DNA of 64,000 nucleotides from Colius striatus (Eukaryota; Chordata; Aves; Coliiformes; Coliidae). Below are positions 24,801 to 37,519 of the stretch, one piece after another; the stretch's first letter is position 1; each line of letters begins with the position of its first letter. Made by a program: the position numbers and the translations under genes. The notes below the pieces were generated by a model. It ran no database searches, was not told the origin of the DNA, and was given only the letters and a program-made list of their open reading frames with translations. The stretch is from assembly GCF_028858725.1 (NCBI RefSeq), contig NC_084776.1, forward strand, positions 3,534,001 to 3,598,000, written 5' to 3'.

Positions 24801-27285
24801 GGGCTTCATTCAGAAATCTTGGTACAAAACCCTCCTCCCTTAGTCCATGCCTGAAAAGGGACAGCACACACAGGATGCTGAGGTGTTTGACCACTCTGGC
24901 ATGGAATTTACAAAGGCATAGGTATACTCACTTATTTAGGGGGTTGTTTAGCTTTTCCCACTGATCCCTTTCCACTCTGTCACTTCTTTTGGCCATCACC
25001 ATCTTCATACAGCTGGGGAAATGATTGCCAGGAAGCCCCAAAGATCTGAGAAATTCTCCCCTCTGCAGTGAGACCCCTGGCCATGCTGCAAAGAGGCACT
25101 TTCTGTCTTGGGCTTGATAAATATTGAGGATCAAACCCAAGACAAGAGCTCATCAATGTCAAGAGATGGCTGTTTGCAGTACTCCATTCTGCCAGCCCCA
25201 GGGAGGGCCTGACAGATGAACACCGAGCCCTTGGGCTCCATCCAGTGCCTCCTGCCAGCCATCTGCATACCAGGAACCTGACCAACAGGCAGAAATCATT
25301 CATAGAGTAAACCTCAGCTTAGACATCATTTAAAGGAAGCTCCCACTTCCATGGTGGGACAGTAACACAACATCCAAAGGGACACTAACTAAAATACCAG
25401 TGCATTAGTCTGCTCTGTACCATAAGCTACACACAACAACAGGATCTGATTTAAATACATCCACTGAGATTGCTTCTCTTTTCCATCTTCACCAAGGGGT
25501 AAGCAAAGAGCATCACATCTTTGTTTCGACTGAAGCTGGATGAGATTGTTCTTGTTCTGTCACACTGGATCGATGTTCTGGCCCCAGTGAAGCTACTGAA
25601 TGGAAAGTCGAGCCATACACACATCACATCTGCCCAACAAACTCTCATTGCTCACCTACTTTCTTTTTAATAGAACCAGAAGGACAAGCCTGTTTCACCA
25701 GAGCTCTGGTGCAGGTTTTTGCCCCTCATCACCAGTGTCACTGGGAGCACAGCGATGGTTTTACAGTTGGGATTGTGAAAGTATTCGTCCTTCAGGCAGG
25801 AGCAAGTCCAACAGCCAACAGACTGACAGATCTGCCAGCTAGGCTTGGATAACTCACATCACAACCCATTTTCTGCATCTTTTAATCCTTATCAAGGTAA
25901 AAACTTTTCCACATTTCTCAACTAAAACTGAAGTTGCCAACCCCCCCCCCCCCAACACACACACCAAACTGATATTTCCATTGCATTTGCTCTAAATTCT
26001 TTTACTTTTCTTGAATGAAAGGAAAAAGATCCAATCTTTGGTCCCTGACACAACTAACAAACAGACCCTGGCCAAGTATTGCTATACCAACAGAAACAGC
26101 CCATATTTCATGTCAAGAAATACGATGTGCAAATTTTTAACGGCACCATAGATCATCACCATCTGTCTTGACAAGTTAATTGTCTGCAGTTTTCCCAGGC
26201 AAACTAGAAACTTCAACTAACAACACAAATGAAATGAGTTGAACGACGATACAGGGCAGAGGATGAGGCATCGTGTGGGCTCTGGAAATGTGTGGGTTCT
26301 GATATGCTTCAGTTTGCCCTAAAAAGAAAGTTTAGAGTGGTCAAACACACTGTTCTCAGTGCTAATTATAGCAGAGATATTACATACAGAGCAAAAGAAT
26401 TGCTTACAGAGCGTGATCTCTGAAAAAAAATACCCAAAACAGCTGAACTTGACAGAACTGGGAACAAAACATTAATTAATCAAAGTAGGAAATAGTACTC
26501 CCAGGGTTTGTAATGTCAGTGGCAGTATTCACACACTGCTACGGGTCAGTAATGCCACAGCCCACAGAGTGAAGTCAGGCAGTACAAACTATACCAGATG
26601 ACAACTGCCAGAAGAAAAGATGGGTGCCAGGGCTTTGGTTCTAACGAGGCAGCTTTTGTGCAAAACAGCTAGTTATTAGTTGTACTGGGGAAATACTTAA
26701 GGCTGCCATTTGAGAGCAACTAAGAACAACTAAGATGATGAGGGAAGATTTAATCTGGAGAGAAGGGAGAGGGGCATCATCCCTCTGAGGTGCTTCTGGT
26801 CATGAGGAATGTGACACAGCAGACAGACCCGAGGAGAAATCCTCAGGTGGATCCCCTGAACTCCAGTCTTCTACTAAGAAGGGAGATGGCACACAGCAGA
26901 AGAGCAGAGAAGAAATGAAGCGAGACAGCAACAAATCAGCACAGCTGCCTGAAACCTCAGCTACAGTGGAGCTCTTCACAGAAAGAGGTGGATGTCTGCA
27001 GGAGCAAAGGCAGCTCTTCATTTCCCACGCCATGACCATTACACCCAAGACACCAAAGGAGAGTCCTACACTGGCAAAAGGTGTAAGCACTATTCCAGAA
27101 TCCACCTCTAGGTTACCTCTGTATTCTCTCTGGAAGAGACTAACATCTCCTCCAGTTTGTTTCCCTGACTTTGGAAGGCCAAGTTTGAAGCTCACAATTC
27201 ACTCTTCAAATCCACATGGGGAATTTGACCCACTGCACTCCCCAAGCAGCTTTTTGAAGTGTAGAAACTCTACTGGAAATGCAAA
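21891..27285. other. DNA between CACNG1 and the HELZ 3' end
   Basis: No gene is recognised. The stretch contains a 13-C homopolymer at 25941 followed by short AC repeats, and scattered short open frames without family or splice support. Part of it might still belong to a very long HELZ 3'UTR. Confidence 0.6.
25941..25964. repeat. C13 homopolymer and short AC repeat
   Basis: Thirteen C run directly into an aacacacacac microsatellite. It is prone to length variation and sequencing error. Confidence 0.85.
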
Positions 27286-27340
27286 AAAAAGGTGATTTTT
27301 TTTTAGAGTCCAAATAATTTTTAAGTCTTTCTCTCAAGTC

Positions 27341-27346
27341 TTTATT
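27341..27346 (-). terminator. HELZ: Candidate HELZ polyadenylation signal
   Basis: AATAAA on the - strand is followed, in transcript direction, by a T-rich run (ccttttttttgc) about 50 nt later. Other candidates lie closer to the stop codon. Confidence 0.3.
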
Positions 27347-29864
27347 GGTTCTTAGGACCACTCTGACAGCCTCCCAGGACACATCCTGATTTTTCTCATG
27401 AAAAATTGCAACTAAAGAAAAACAAAACCAGAACTTATTCTTGATATTAAACACAAGCTTTCTATTTTTAGCTCTGGATGACCTTGTCATTTAAATCTTC
27501 CACAGACAACAATGGAGGATCATTCCTGGACAAGAAGCATGGGTTTTGGCACTAATTGTACTTAGTATAAAAAAGCCAAGGAACCAAAGACTCAGCTGGT
27601 GCGTATACCCAAAGCTCCATGCACCTCCTCTGAGTTGAGCCAACCTGTACAAACCAATGGCATAATTCTGAGCCTTTACTGTAACTGCAACAGCTCCATT
27701 TTCACGTGGCCCATTGCAGCCACCTGGAAGGCTTCATCTGATTTTAATAAGTGTTGTACTCAAGCCTTAGAAGAGTTTACAATACAGTTTTGGATCGTTT
27801 TTAACAGCTATCATTTCAACAAACATTGGATAATTTGCTCTAAAACCCCAAAAGACCCCACTCAGGGCTATATACAAGACACTTCAAAGTAAATAACCTT
27901 TTGTGAAAGAAAAATAACTGATTCCTGCTGAACATTTCCAAAGCTGATGGTCAGAACATTTGTATCACACCACTCTCAAGCTCCTGTCACTTATGAAACA
28001 CTTATGAAAACTTATAACCAAACCCAGCAGGGATTTCCATAACGTTATAGAATTGAAGTTGTAAGTCAGAGAGGAAAAGCTCCTTCATCCACAGTGTTTC
28101 CAGTGTAGATAAAATGCCAGCGTAAATCAGAACAAAATGTGGTGAGATGCGACCATCTCCCCCTTAACTGATTGACAGATAGCAGTAAATTAACAAGTGA
28201 TGTTTATTAGTTTAATATTCAAATATGGTGAACAGAATCAAAAGACTGCTCCATATAAATGAGTGATTTTGAAACCCCTGAAATTCCAACGCCGACTCGG
28301 CGAAGCGAAGTGCATTTGAACCCTACGTCTCCTCTGCCACAGTCCTGCGCATCTCAGCAAGAACTCTTCACAGCCTACAGCATTCAGGCACACAGATGCC
28401 TCTTCTCTCAGAGCAGTGCCAGGGGCTCTGTTGAGGACAACTGGCACAGTTCTGCTGAGGCTAACTTAGGCCAAGCACAGGCCCGGCCCCTGCAAATGAA
28501 TTTCCCATGGACCTATTTCTGCAGCTGTCAGCTTTGCAAAAACCCATTTAACAGTAGTTTTGCTTGATCCAAGGTTGCAGAATTTGGCCTCTACTCTTTT
28601 TTTGGGTCCTCTTGATTTGATGCCATATGCTGAAGTGCTAAGCATAACTTGGCAGGGGCTTCTCCCCTTCCCCAGCATCTTTTGTTTGGTATAGACATCA
28701 GGAAATAAATTAATGAGTTGCGCGTGATTTTCTTTACACCAAAGAACAAAAAGAGAAGGAAAAAGTTCTTCAGATAAGTTTCTGAACCATAAACCAGCAA
28801 AGATTTATAATAAAAAATTTATATGCAAACCTCTGCAGTGTACTGAGTCTAAATCGAGCCCATTACATAAAGACCCTTGCCTTAAAACACGAAGTCAAAT
28901 GCAAAAACAAAACCCCAAAACCAAACCTGATTGTAACCAGAGCAAAAATCTGATTGAATACAGCAGCAGCCACTGCTCGTTAGTAAAGTGTCCCATGGAC
29001 AGCTGTAAAAAATCTGAAATCACCCCCCACACAGCTACAACATCTTAGGTTTTGTTTGGCATAAGTGGAGGAATACTGCAACTACACCCAGCTCAGTCCC
29101 TGGAAAATATTTCCCAGATTTGAAGTTATTTCAAGTGTAAAAGGAGAAGAACTTCTCTGGAGGAACTATACAAACACCCCTCTGTCTCCCCAGCCGCAGA
29201 AGTATGGACAGTGTGCAAGACCACAAATCTTTATGGACAAAGTTTATCTTCTGAGTTTTCATTCACTTGTTTCTTAAGTTTTCAATTAGCTCATAATTTT
29301 AGGGGTATTTTTTCAAGCCGAAGGGCCAGGTTTGTGGAGAACTTAACAGAACTCACCGAGAGAAATAATCTGGCAACCATTCTTATCCCCAAAAGATATC
29401 GATTCATTTGGATACAGCTTTGACAAACATTAAATCTCTTCTTTAATGATGTTCCTCAAAACAAAACAGTTAGCAAAATATCTGAATTTCCTTGTATAAT
29501 GTCACATTTTAATGTAAACATCAAATCATGTACCAAAAGTTTTACCGGGGAAAACAAAACGAAATAAAAAAAAAATAAACCTTAAAGCGGCACAATTCTT
29601 GATACCACTGGAGAAAGGGGGAGGAAAAAGCCAGATTACAAACATTTACACATGCATAGTGGGAAAAAAAATTAAACAAAACAAACAAAAAAAGTCTTTT
29701 ACTAAATTCACGCTTTTTTTTTCCTTTTAAAATAGTTATTAAATCTACTAAGCACCAACATACCTAAAAATTTCTTTTCAGCTTCATGATTCATTTAAAA
29801 AACCTATCAAATTAACTTTTCAAACAAGCTTTATATTACCAGCTTGTCCAAAAATAAAATGTAG

Positions 29865-29965
29865 AGTTTTTTTATTGGTTTTTTTCTGGTTTTTTTTTTG
29901 TTTTGGTGTTTTTTTGGCTTTTTTTATAGTGGTTTTTTTTTTGGGCTTTTTTTTTTTTTAGGGTT
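29865..29965. repeat. T-homopolymer cluster (A-rich in HELZ RNA)
   Basis: Within about 100 bp there are at least seven runs of 6-13 T separated by one to eight other bases. In the HELZ transcript this reads as A-rich sequence in the 3'UTR. A related T-rich block sits at about 30355-30405. Confidence 0.7.
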
Positions 29966-30735
29966 TTTTTTTTAATCATTTTTAGGTTTATTTAAAGTCT
30001 ATCAATACTTTTGATCTGAATGTTTCCAAACAATGGCATAGGTGTCTGCAAAGAATGCCTTGACTTTACCATACAGTGGATGGAAAATACAATACCACAT
30101 CATACAGAATCTAAAACTAGAAAAGTCTGAGAATGCAGCATCTCTTCACAAAAAAGCTGATAAAACTGAAAGGATTTAGAAGATGCTGCACCTTTATTTA
30201 AAAAAAAAAAAAGAAATTAAATGAATTTAAGCAGAAATAACATACATTTTTACATTAACTGGCCATTTCTGGTACAGAAACCCAGCATAGTATGCTAATG
30301 TTATTGAATAAATGTAAATGCTACTTACAATCTTCTTAAATACAATTTAGACAAACTTTTTTTTTCCTTTTTTTCTGTTTTTTCCTCTTTTTTTTTAACC
30401 TTTTTTGAAGTTGCACAGGTGACCTCTGAGCTGCTAGTTCAACAGATCATTAACATGACACAAATTAAAAAATATAACGTGTGTGTTTGTTTTCCTACAG
30501 AAAAGCTTCCAAAAAACTGACCCACATCCAAAAAAAAATCAAATCAAAGCAAAATAATGGAATATAGTTAAAAAAAAGAGAGAATTAGTTGCCAGTCTAG
30601 CAGCAAAGCAAGTAAGTGAGGATATATTTACTAATATAAACAAAGGGAATATTTGCAACTACAGGTGAAGGCCCAACTATCTGAGAGCTACTGACACAAA
30701 TAAAAATTAAACTCTCTCTAAAAAAAATAATCTGG

Positions 30736-31067
30736 TTATTTAAAATAGGAGTAAAAGCCATTGCTACCTGATGAACTACCTAGGCTAAGTTCCTGAAACA
30801 AAGACAAAGGGTCGCTATTCTTTTTTGTCTGCTCAGGAGGAGGTTTGGGCTTTGGTGGAGCCCGCAGAGCACTTGCGTAGGACATGACTGGTTTGCTCCC
30901 ACCGGCGTTCTGTTGGCTGCTGCTGTTGGACTCGACGATCTGCTTGTTGGGCATGAGCGGTGGGAACTGGCCAAGATGCTGCAGCACGTTGTAGTTGAAG
31001 GAATTGGAGAGCTGGATGTTTTCGGCCTTCAGGTGTTCCTCTGGGGGCTTGACCGTCTTCGGTGGAG
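30736..31067 (-). CDS. HELZ: HELZ last coding exon, with stop
   Basis: The exon begins [20 protein letters not shown]. It includes [40 protein letters not shown] and the conserved terminal [20 protein letters not shown], then YSYFK and stop at 30736-30738. The true start is the acceptor ttcctttcgcag at 31068, not an upstream in-frame codon. Confidence 0.97.
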
Positions 31068-31249
31068 CTGCGAAAGGAACAACCAGAGGTCGTCTAAATG
31101 AACGGTTCTGAGTTAGGAAATCTATCTGCAGTGAGCCCACGGCAAGTACTGAGGAGTACTGAAACTACCTCTCCTGGTAACCATCCCACCACCATTTTAA
31201 TGTGTTCAATCACTCTAGCTCCTAGGAAATTCCTTGTAATTAAGTTCAG

Positions 31250-31400
31250 ATTGTAGAATGGTAGGGGTTGGAAGGGACTTCTAGAGATCATCCAGTCCAG
31301 CCTCCTCAATCAGGGGCACAGGAATGCATCCAGGTAGGTTTTTAATACCTCCAGAGAAGGAGACCCCACACCCTGTGCCAAGGCTCCCTCTGGCTTCCTT
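31250..31400 (-). mobile_element. CR1 LINE fragment, 3' end
   Basis: On the + strand the fragment reads tgtagaatggtaggggttgg, then aagggacttctagagatcat, then ccagtccagcctcctc, and further on gagaaggagaccccacaccc. This is the reverse complement of a CR1 3' end. Similarity fades after about 31400, so the far boundary is uncertain. Confidence 0.8.
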
Positions 31401-31903
31401 TCCAACTACTGGATCTTGCACTATTTTATCAGCCACACTGAGAAGCCCAACATGATTAAACATCTTCTCCACATGCCTGTACCTACATGGTTCATAACTC
31501 CGACCCTGCAATTCCGCACAGGCGGATTTAGCAGATGCACTGAAGGTAACCTGCTTCAGAATGGGATATACTCTAATTTAAACACTTTATCCACTGAGAC
31601 AGCACAAAGAGTGTTTCATTCTTCTTGCTTTATAGCTTAATAGGCTGAAATTAAAATTTACAGCACCATATATAATTCATTCTCAAACAGCAATTCAGGT
31701 TCCTGAATGCCAACCAACTAATTATTGATATTCTAGTCTGAATGCATTCCTGCTAATTGATACATTCCTGCTCCACATTTAACAGCTCCTGTAACTATCA
31801 GAAAAAAAAAAGGTGCTTTGAACCATGGGTATAAAACTACTTTCAAGTGAATTTCCTGAATCCTAATGAGGTATCTCACTTTTGTCTGGAGAATTCTGCT
31901 GTC

Positions 31904-32554
31904 TTACATAGCTAGAGAAACTGTACACTGAAATGCTGGTGTACATTCTATATAAAATAGCCTAGGAGCTGGGAAAAAGAGATATTCTGTAGTTACTTCA
32001 ATCTTTAAATGTATAATGTTATTTTTAGAGTGCATATACAAAAATGTACCATGTGAGTAGAGAAGGAGAAAATGAAAGTATATCGTTAAGCCTCTCCGTG
32101 GAAGGGTCACACACAGGCATTCCAAAAAAATCCAACCCACAGAAGAATGAACATGGAAAGAACATAAGCAAACTAGTTTTGCTAGGGCTGCTACAATTGA
32201 AAAAACAAGCCAAGAACACAAGCAAGTGTAACCACAGAGAGGACAAGTAATGACAGGCAGGGCCAGAGGTAAAAGCAACGTGTGGCAGAGGTGTGTAACA
32301 CAAGAAAAAAAAGAAACATCTTGAATCAGAACTGAAATAACTTCCTTTATCAACAGAAAATTAATGCAAATCCTGCTTGCAAACTGCAGTTTTGAGAAGT
32401 CTCTGCATGTAACACAACTGAGCAATTCACAGCAGCTCTCCTTGCACTCCATAAACCCACAGTGATAGAACCAAATACTTGTGCCACAGCCATTTCTGAT
32501 GCATAGGAAACATAAGCCCTTGAAGAGGGTGGTGTCAGGACTGCTCATTCTCAT
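31904..32554 (-). other. 216-codon open frame in HELZ intron, unrecognised
   Basis: An uninterrupted frame starts with ATG and is rich in Cys, Leu, Phe and His, with a hydrophobic middle (for example WLVFSIVAALAKLVCLC). I recognise no family. It lies in the last HELZ intron, on the HELZ strand. Local pyrimidine richness of that strand lowers stop-codon frequency, so chance is the leading explanation. Confidence 0.15.
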
Positions 32555-33883
32555 ACAATGAATACAGGCAATACTTCAGAGCTTCTCATTCCCACTGGGT
32601 TTTATTTCACAGGTAAAAATCAATAGTAACCAGAAACACTGAAGTTATTGGTCATTAACCCTTAGCATGATAAAAAACATTTGGGATTTAAATATGATCC
32701 TCGTAGCCAGTGAGCTGTAAATGCAGAGAACCAGCACTGCCTCAAAAATGGAGTTTGTTTGCATGAACTAGACACAAGGCAATGTTGTGTACATTTTTAT
32801 TACAAAGCAGAATCCATGCTTAACTACAACAACAAATATTTTTGTAGCAAATGCAGATGCTAGTCAAAACTTGCCCCTTTCATCACCATTTATCATTTGA
32901 CAGCAGTTGTATAGATATGGTGCTTTTTACATACATGTATTTCCTCTGAGGATTTTGCTCACAACCATGTTATCAGCCTACACGAAAGCAAGGAAATGTG
33001 GCATCAGCTGATCCCACTTTCTGAGGTTTCTGAGCTCCTACTAAATAACCACAGAGTCTAGAGAGCAACTTCAGAGGGAGATGCCACTCTTGATGCCACA
33101 TCATATCATGCATTCAGCTCCTTGATTTTCAGTAAAAATATAAATAGATTGAAGGAGGTGCCCTGAACTTGGAAGCTTTGTACTTAGCACAAAAGATGCT
33201 GCCATAAATATGGTTTTATAAAACAACATTTTCACGCTCTGCAAATGAAAAACGCACTTAACTCTTGAGTGCTCTCAGGGATGTAAACAGCTTTTTTTTC
33301 ATCCAGCCTATGTTGCATGTTTTCTACTTCACAGTTACTATACTGTGACATTACAAGATGTTTTAGGTTTATAAAATTGGAACAAAGCAACTAGATCTTT
33401 GAAAGGCAATAAAAGCAGCTGATTTTTTTCACAATATTAAGTGGTTTTAATGTTCACACTGAAAGACTGTTCATATTTTACTTAATACTCTTCCCATTGC
33501 TATTGGAGATCCTTAAAGCAAAATCGTGGAGAACAAACTGGACTGTCCTGGTAAATTTGGTTTTCACAAACGTTGAAAATATGGAGAACAGAAGAGTAGC
33601 TGCACTGCTCCAACTCTCTACTCACAGCTTTTTTTAATCACTGAGAAGTTAATTTAGTTTCTCTCTGCTAAATCAATCAGCACTGCTACTGCCAGCAGGG
33701 AAGCCAAGTTCCAGTGTGATTCTTCCACAGTGAGAGTTTAAAACTTCATCATTACTTTGGTGAAAACAAAACAACAACCAAACCACCAACACCTTCATTC
33801 AGACTTGCTCATTCCATCCTAAATTGTCTACTTAATGGAGTAGAGAGAGAAGTAGGGAAGCAAAGACCAAGACTGTAACCTAC

Positions 33884-34136
33884 CTAACAACTCCCGAGGT
33901 GGAACTGCTCTGTTGGCTCCGTTGCATGGAATGTTTGGGTATGGGGCAGATGAGGAGGAGTTTACCCACAACTCAGGTGATGAATAGTTGAAAGATGACT
34001 GGTTACTGTGGTCCTGAAGCTCTTTACACTGACCAAGACTGTCTTGAGGAGTGCTTAATTCTTCAGAACAAGCCTGGACTGAACTAGAGGAAATTCTTCT
34101 TTGGTACAACGGCCTGCCTGGTCCTCTTGGTTCATA
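33884..34136 (-). CDS. HELZ: HELZ penultimate coding exon
   Basis: The 253-nt exon begins [20 protein letters not shown] and continues [20 protein letters not shown], then [16 protein letters not shown]. The acceptor is ttttctcacag and the donor gtaggt. Confidence 0.96.
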
Positions 34137-37005
34137 CTGTGAGAAAAAACAGAAAACAAAAACAAGGCCTTTTTGCTCCTTTTATTCAACTGCATGTATC
34201 AAGTACCATTTTTCCATTTAATTTTTATTCCTGCAATATCTTACCAAAAAAAAAACCCAAAAAACCCACATCTTTGCATTAGAAAAGCATATAATGCCTT
34301 TCAAGTGAGAAGTATTATATTGCAGTCACCGATAATGTGTTTTAATCACACAAAACAGACAGAATTTTCAAGGAAGTGCAAAAAGTATCAACTGAGATTC
34401 CTTAACTCTTATCAACCTTTACATCTCTCACTCCTACATGGGAAATGTATCACACAGTGAGGAGGAAGCTATCCAGAGTTTAGAAGGGAAGCAAAGGAAG
34501 CATAGAAACATAGAGGAGGAAAAGAAAATGTTCAATTGCAATGCAGAGAGAAAAAAAAAATGCCTTTTACTTTCCAAAGGATGAGTGATTTGTACACCAG
34601 GATTTTAGGGAAGAATGACACATCTATATACTGGATGTTGTTTACCTACACACAAAACAAATGCTCTGGAGAAGCACATTCTCAGAAGAAATAATTCAGA
34701 GAATTTGATCTGAAACCATAGAAATTATTGGCTTCCATAAACCCTGTTGATCAGGTAGAAGAAAAACAGCAGAAGCTCCATTAAATGAACCTGTTGGTTT
34801 CTAGAGTTCAGATTTGAAGACTCTCTCAACTTCCTGAAGATTCAAAGCAAGTCTGTTGTGTTACAGCTTATTTGCAAAAATAAACCCACTATTTGCTCCC
34901 TTCTGCACCACAGCAACAAGAGCATAAATACAGAAAAGTCATAGGAGTAAATCTGTACTTGTTACAGGAAAAAAGGAAACATCTTAATTAAATGTCATTA
35001 AAAAAATCCGTTGAATAAACATCAAATAACTTACAGTGACCTGATATTGTTATTATATAGTCCATAAAAATTAGGGACAGAAAGGAGTGCTTGAAAGAAA
35101 ACTGTGGTATCTCATTAGAGCCACCACGCTATTATGATACACCAAGGGAACAGCACTCGGGTATCCTGGCACTCTACTCTCTTGTGGGTATTCTTCAACA
35201 ACAAAAAAACCAAATCCAGAAGTTACTGCCCAATTATACCCCACTTTTTATTGACTTTAACAGGGAATTTAGGCAAGTAATCAGGAAGTTATCAAAGTTC
35301 TGGACACTTGCAAGTACAAGACCAGACAGAATAACTTAAATATTCCCTTTGATACGCAGTTCAAGTCGCGTTTGACTAAACAGATGCAAAAGCTTTTCAA
35401 GTATCAAGTCAACAAACACTTTTATATAAATAGTGACTGATAAAGCAGTTTAGTAAGGATACCAAAAGTCATGACATCTCCCCCAACACCTGCCTTATGT
35501 GAGGGATCCTGGTAAAAATAAACCTCAAACTCCACTTTGATTTCTGTGTGTATTCAGTCCTAGCTACCAGGATGAACTAGCAGTCTTAGAAACTTTACAA
35601 ACAAGTCTCTGTCATGTAACACTTTTACTACATTTGGCATCCCTGTCACATATTTTGAAAGGAAGAAGAAATAAGAGCTAAAGCGAATTTGCGCTAATTA
35701 CATAAAGGCTCACTCTATTTGTCTTCAAATAGCAGGAGCTGTCACCAACTCTATAGGAATATTTATCAGTTCATTCCTGCTGAAAAGCCATTGCTCCTCT
35801 GTCCTGCTGTACTGACAGCATTAACCGTTGTCACAAAGTATTACATTTTATACAAGGTGGGATGGCTTCATGGACCGAGACACAGAATTTCTAAGTGTCT
35901 AGAAAACCAAATCCTTCTACAGCTGCAGCTCGGCCTGAGGACTCCATTAACCTCTCTGGATTTGCATAAGACAGAAATATGTAAAAGGCACTGGAATTCA
36001 ATGTTAGTTATTTTGCTCAGGCACATAAACTAAATAATTTGTATTTTCAGGAGTCGAAAGAGAAATACGTGTTATGTGGGAAAGTGATGAGCAGGGATCC
36101 CCCCACCACAACTTCCATAACAACCTCAACAGAAATGCATCACAAAACAAGCCACTTAACCTCATGTACAAATGCTGGATTGCAAGCAGTCAGTGCAACA
36201 TTATCTGAGAATATGTATTCTGACGTTCCTGGAATACAGTCTGGCTCCAGCATACTTCATGTCTACATATCACACACTCCTTAGCACTGCAGATTCCAAC
36301 AGGGATCAAAATCTCTTGTTCAAAACATGACTTGTACTGCTTGCATGTGTTTGCATAGCCTGCATCCCATAACACACAGCCTTAGAGTCCAGAACAAAAG
36401 AAGATTGAGAGGGACAAAGCCAGCTCTGGTGTTACAGGGTTTGTGCTGGACACACACATACAGCACAACTGGACATCTCTGCACTATTTTCCAACACCGA
36501 GCCTCCAAAATACACAGGATAGCTTTATATAGAATTAGCTCAGGCCACAAGGGAGTTTATTAAATCAGTTTTTGTACCATGTTGAAACAACTGTACTGCT
36601 CTGGTCTCACATTTATTGAAAAGCAACTCAACCATATTGACAGTTTAATACTGAGCCAAATGTCTGGCTTATTCAAACTGACTTTCCAGAGTCTTTTCAC
36701 GAGTTCTCACCTGGGGTGTGGTTAATTTGGACTCCAGATAAATGACATGCAGATAACAGAGCAATGATTGCAACAAAACCCTGAGTAACATTCCAAGAGC
36801 CAAGACCTTCTGTTTAGTAGAGAAAACGTTCTACCTCCAGTGATGAGAACCACGAACGTGCACGGGGTGAACAGAGGAGACACAGAGAAAACTTTTACCT
36901 CAAAGAAATTCCCAGTGTGAGCTTTCAATCCATGAGGTAATTTGCACTCATAACCACTTGAAAATAGAATCTGTTATTAAAATGACACAACCCCAAAATG
37001 CCTAC
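34137..37005 (-). other. HELZ: HELZ intron
   Basis: A 2.9-kb intron of AT-rich DNA with no recognised gene or repeat. Confidence 0.85.
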
Positions 37006-37519
37006 CTCTTCTAAGCTGTGGAGCGAAGAAGCAGATACTGCTCGAGATGCGAGTGGGTGAAATGGCTCCTGACCGACTGCGTGCTGATGATTCTGTATCT
37101 GTATAAAAGGGTTTTGTTGCGACCTGTGGGGTAATGGAGGTATACCATAATGAAAGCCCTGCCCCATAAGGTGATTCTGCTGTAGGTTAGCATAAGTCCA
37201 CGATCCATCAGGTTGCAGGTATTTCAAGGGAGATGGGGTTATATGTTCAGATGGCATTGAGAAAGGGGGATTGTAGATTTGGGGTAAATGCTGCTGAAAT
37301 GCTGGGTTACTGGGTATTTCAATGTCTCTGTTGTTTTCAGTGAAGTTAGGAAAGTGACCACTGTGGTTAGAGTTGCAGGAAGGAGAAGGGAGTGCTGGTG
37401 GGCTTCTGGGCTGAACTTGTCTGTATTGCAACAGTCTTGACTGAGGGGGTGGCATTTCAGCTAAGTCCCGACTTTCACTTTGATCACGGTGTGACAGTTC
37501 TCTGAGCAAATCCTGGAAT
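37006..37519 (-). CDS. HELZ: HELZ exon (tail)
   Basis: The 514-nt exon starts [20 protein letters not shown] and continues with [20 protein letters not shown]. It includes [20 protein letters not shown] and ends SLHSLEE. The acceptor is ttctgtcaatacag and the donor gtaggc. Confidence 0.95.

Larger units (their letters stand above)
27286..30735 (-). other. HELZ: HELZ 3'UTR, probable extent
   Basis: Downstream of the HELZ stop on the - strand is AT-rich DNA with several AATAAA signals, seen on the + strand as TTTATT at 30193, 29987, 29871, 28203 and 27341. The one at 27341 has a U-rich element about 50 nt further on. Mammalian HELZ has a very long 3'UTR, so a length of more than 3 kb is plausible. 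The true end is unknown. Confidence 0.45.
31068..33883 (-). other. HELZ: HELZ last intron
   Basis: This 2.8-kb phase-1 intron holds a CR1 fragment (about 31250-31400) and, on the - strand, an unexplained 216-codon open frame (31904-32554). Nothing else is recognised. Confidence 0.85.

Noticed and set aside
26800-27295. Two opposed frames of about 130 codons
   Set aside because: The frames overlap each other on opposite strands with no recognisable domain; both are likely chance.
28466-28800. Short - strand frames downstream of HELZ
   Set aside because: They are below the length expected of a gene and lie in the probable HELZ 3'UTR.
36925-37005. Extension of the HELZ frame past the donor at 37005
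   Set aside because: The donor gtaggc and the in-frame junction to the next exon (LEE then YEPRG) show that this part is intron.
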